Under the pieces are notes generated by a model, which saw only the letters and a program-made list of their open reading frames with translations, had not been told where the DNA came from and made no database searches. From Modestobacter sp. (GTDB lineage: Bacteria; Actinomycetota; Actinomycetes; Mycobacteriales; Geodermatophilaceae): a stretch of DNA of 8,584 bases. The stretch lies in the NCBI GenBank assembly GCA_025965635.1, contig JAOPWO010000107.1, positions 1 through 8,584 of the forward strand, read 5' to 3'. Positions 6,398 through 8,584 of the stretch are shown here, piece after piece. Positions within the stretch are counted from its first letter, which is position 1. Each line of letters starts with the position of its first letter. Both the position numbers and the translations under genes were made by a program.

Positions 6398-7567
6398 ATG
6401 CCCGTACGCGACAACGTGGAGATCGGCCTCAACCGGTTCGCCCGCCGTGGGTACGACCTGGACGAGGTCTCCCTCGTGCCCAGCCGCCGCACCCGGGATG
6501 TCGACGACGTCTCCACGGCCTGGCAGATCGACGCCTTCCGGTTCGACATCCCGCTGATCACCAGCCCCAGTGACGCGGTGGTCAGCCCGGCCACCGCCAT
6601 CGCGGTCGCTCGCGCCGGCGGCCTCGGGGTGCTCAACGCCGAGGGGCTGTGGACCCGCTACGACGACCCCACCGAGGTCTACCGCCAGCTGCGCGCGGCG
6701 TCCTCGGCCGAGGCCGGACCGCCGACCGCGCTGCTCCAGCAGGTCTACGCCGAGCCGGTGAAGCCCGACCTGGTCGCCGCCCGGGTCAAGGAGCTGCACG
6801 ACTCCGGCGTCACCACCGCCGTCCGGATCTCCCCGCAGCACACGGTGGCCCTCGCCCCCGCCGTCCTCTCGGCCGGGATCGACCTGCTGGTCATCCAGGG
6901 CACGACCGTGTCGGCCGAGCACGTCACCACCTCCGGTGAGGCGCTCAACCTCAAGGAGTTCATCGCCGACCTCGACGTCCCGGTCATCGTCGGCGGCGCC
7001 GCCGACTACCAGACCGCGCTGCACCTGATGCGCACCGGCGCGGCCGGCGTCATCGTCGGAATCGGTGCGGACAGCTGGTCCACCGCCGACTCCGTGATGG
7101 GCATCCGCGTGCCGCTGGCCAGCGCCATCGTCGACGCCGCCGCGGCCCGCCGCGACTACCTCGACGAGACCGGCGGCCGGTACGTGCACGTCATCGCCAA
7201 CGGCCGGATCGAGACCAGTGGTGCGATCGCCCGCGCGCTGGCCTGCGGAGCCGACGCCGTGCAGATCGGCGAGCCGCTCCGGGTGGCCGAGGAGGCTCCC
7301 GGCGGCGGCGTCTGGTGGGACTCGGTGGCGGCGCACCCGCGGCTGCCCCGGGGTGGTGCCTCGGCGGCCGCCGAGCCGCGCGGCACGCTGGAGCAGGTGC
7401 TGCTCGGTCCGGCCGAGTCAGCCGACGGGCGCACCAACCTCTTCGGTGCGCTGCGCCGAACCATGGCCAAGACCGGCTACCGGGACCTCAAGGAGTTCCA
7501 GCGGGTCGACCTGGTCATCGGCGGGAACGGTGCGACGCCGGCCGGCGCCGGGCACCTGGTGGGCTGA
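6398..7567 (+). CDS. guaB3: GuaB3 family IMP dehydrogenase-related protein (catalytic Cys absent)
   Basis: The 389-residue product is a TIM-barrel paralogue of IMPDH without CBS domains, as is normal for GuaB3. Family signatures are VPSRRTRDVDDVSTAWQIDA (28-47), VSPATAIAVARAGGLGVLN, GLWTRYDDP, IQGTTVSAEHVT, PVIVGGAADYQTALHLMRTGAAG, AAARRDYLDETGGRYVHVI and TGYRDLKEFQRV. At the position of the IMPDH catalytic Cys the sequence is GADSWSTAD with Ser228, and the IMP-phosphate-binding Asp-Gly-Gly reads Asn268-Gly269-Arg270. The loop that is SAMD in IMPDH reads SPSD (56-59). Ordinary IMPDH chemistry is therefore unlikely; a structural, regulatory or altered enzymatic role is possible. The start lies 5 nt after the guaB stop with no clear ribosome binding site, suggesting translational coupling; guaA begins 1 nt after its stop. 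The family is certain, the function open. Confidence 0.93.
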   Translation: MPVRDNVEIGLNRFARRGYDLDEVSLVPSRRTRDVDDVSTAWQIDAFRFDIPLITSPSDAVVSPATAIAVARAGGLGVLNAEGLWTRYDDPTEVYRQLRAASSAEAGPPTALLQQVYAEPVKPDLVAARVKELHDSGVTTAVRISPQHTVALAPAVLSAGIDLLVIQGTTVSAEHVTTSGEALNLKEFIADLDVPVIVGGAADYQTALHLMRTGAAGVIVGIGADSWSTADSVMGIRVPLASAIVDAAAARRDYLDETGGRYVHVIANGRIETSGAIARALACGADAVQIGEPLRVAEEAPGGGVWWDSVAAHPRLPRGGASAAAEPRGTLEQVLLGPAESADGRTNLFGALRRTMAKTGYRDLKEFQRVDLVIGGNGATPAGAGHLVG

Positions 7568-7568
7568 G

Positions 7569-8584
7569 GTGGACTTCCCGACCGTGCTGGTCGTCGACTA
7601 CGGCGCGCAGTAAGCCCAGCTGATCGCCCGCCGGATCCGCGAGGCCGGCGACTACTCCGAGATCGTCCCCGGCGACCTGCCCGTCGCCGAGGTGCTGGCG
7701 CGCAAGCCCGCGGCGATCGTGCTGTCCGGCGGACCGTCCAGCGTCTACGCCGAGGGGGCGCCGCAGATCGACTCGTCGTTGTTCGAGGCCGGCGTCCCTG
7801 CCTTCGGGATCTGCTACGGCTTCCAGGCCATGGCCGCCAGCCTCGGCGGCACGGTGGCCCGCACCGGCGACCGCGAGTACGGCGGCACCCCGCTGACCGT
7901 CACCACCGGTGGCCGGTTGTTCGGCTCGCTGCCGGTGGAGCAGTCGGTGTGGATGAGCCACGGGGACGCCGTCAGCGACGCGCCCCCCGGCTTCACCGTC
8001 ACCGCGACCTCGACCGGAGCCCCGGTGGCCGCGTTCGAGGACGTCGACCGCAGGCTCGCCGGTGTCCAGTTCCATCCCGAGGTGCGGCACACCGCGCACG
8101 GTCAGACCGTGCTCGAGCACTTCCTGTTCGACATCGCCGGGCTCGAACCGAGCTGGACCATGGCCAACGTCGTCGACGAGCAGGTGGAGCGGATCCGCAG
8201 CCAGGTCGGCGACCGGCGGGCCCTGTGTGCGCTGTCCGGCGGGGTCGACTCCGCAGTTGCCGCCGCGCTCGTGCAGCGTGCGATCGGCGACCGTCTCACC
8301 TGCGTCTACGTCGACCACGGCCTGATGCGGGAGGGTGAGACCGAGCAGATCGAGCGCGATTTCGCCGCCGTCACCGGGGTCGACCTTCGCGTGGTCGACG
8401 CCCGCGAGCAGGTCCTCGGCGCGCTGGCCGGGGTCTCCGACCCCGAGGACAAGCGCAAGATCATCGGCCGGGAGTTCATCCGGGTCTTCGAGGCTGCAGA
8501 GCGGGAGGTCCTGGCCACACCGGGTCCGCTGGTCAAGTTCCTCGTGCAGGGCACGCTCTACCCCGACGTCGTCGAGTCCGGCGG
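7569..8584 (+). pseudogene. guaA: GMP synthase (glutamine-hydrolysing) guaA, 5' part, interrupted by an in-frame TAA at codon 15
   Basis: GuaA converts XMP to GMP using glutamine and ATP, the step after GuaB. From GTG 7569 the first 14 codons end in VDYGAQ; codon 15 (7611-7613) is TAA where the family has Tyr, and the same frame then continues AQLIARRIREAG without shift or other stop to the window edge (338 codons of about 520). The glutaminase domain has GGPSSVY, nucleophile Cys82 in GICYGFQAM, and His169/Glu171 in QFHPEV. The ATP-pyrophosphatase domain begins near 200, with the P-loop SGGVDS at 223-228 and FLVQGTLYPDV near the end. Codon use is uniform and every catalytic residue is kept, so the break is very recent, an error in the sequence, or read through. 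One base (TAC to TAA) explains it. The start is 1 nt after the guaB3 stop, indicating coupling. Confidence 0.85.

Noticed and set aside
8062..8325. 87-residue frame on the plus strand inside guaA
   Set aside because: It is out of frame with guaA, which retains conserved catalytic motifs through this region.
4884..8584. Riboswitch or mobile element in the gua region
   Set aside because: I saw no purine-riboswitch core in the short leader and no terminal repeats or transposase sequence anywhere in the window. CRISPR-like repeats and tRNA-like cloverleafs were also not seen.

Overview
This is a very GC-rich (about 70% by eye) chromosomal segment of an actinobacterium. It carries a conserved block of core and developmental genes: groES, groEL1, a WhiB-family gene (WhiD/WhiB3 type), a BldM-type LuxR regulator, a DUF5319 gene, guaB (IMP dehydrogenase), guaB3 and guaA. 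From memory, the same order and relative orientations occur around mycobacterial groES-groEL1-whiB3-sigD-Rv3412-guaB2-guaB3 and Streptomyces groES-groEL1-whiD-bldM-guaB-guaB3. The presence of bldM points to a differentiating, non-mycobacterial actinomycete. A Geodermatophilales/Frankiales-like host is possible, but that is only a guess.

Layout. Positions 1-150 probably hold the start of a divergent, unrecognised gene that runs off the left edge. A perfect CIRCE operator (158-184) overlapping a likely promoter controls groES (290-598) and groEL1 (758-2392). The 159-nt gap between them holds a perfect palindrome and a strong hairpin. Two large hairpins (2450-2540) separate groEL1 from the convergent whiB gene (2572-2871, minus). 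A 369-nt divergent spacer, rich in inverted repeats, lies between whiB and bldM (3241-4014, plus). A hairpin-rich 260-nt spacer follows, then the DUF5319 gene on the minus strand (4275-4694). This gene is divergent from guaB (4884-6392), guaB3 (6398-7567) and guaA (from 7569, cut by the right edge).

How the genes work together. GroES and GroEL1 form a heat-inducible chaperonin, repressed by HrcA at CIRCE. The WhiB protein and the BldM-like protein are divergently transcribed developmental or redox regulators. GuaB and GuaA are the two successive steps from IMP to GMP. guaB3, a divergent paralogue, lies between them with gaps of 5 and 1 nt, so the three look like one translationally coupled operon.

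Most notable observations. The guaA reading frame is fully conserved except that codon 15, normally Tyr in the DYGAQY motif, is TAA at 7611-7613. This is either a sequencing or assembly error or a real nonsense mutation in a core gene. The BldM-like protein has a receiver domain lacking the phosphoacceptor Asp and the conserved Thr and Lys, plus an unusually long linker. GuaB3 lacks the IMPDH catalytic Cys and the IMP-binding Asp. I did not find a convincing new multi-gene system; the window is mainly a conserved core locus.
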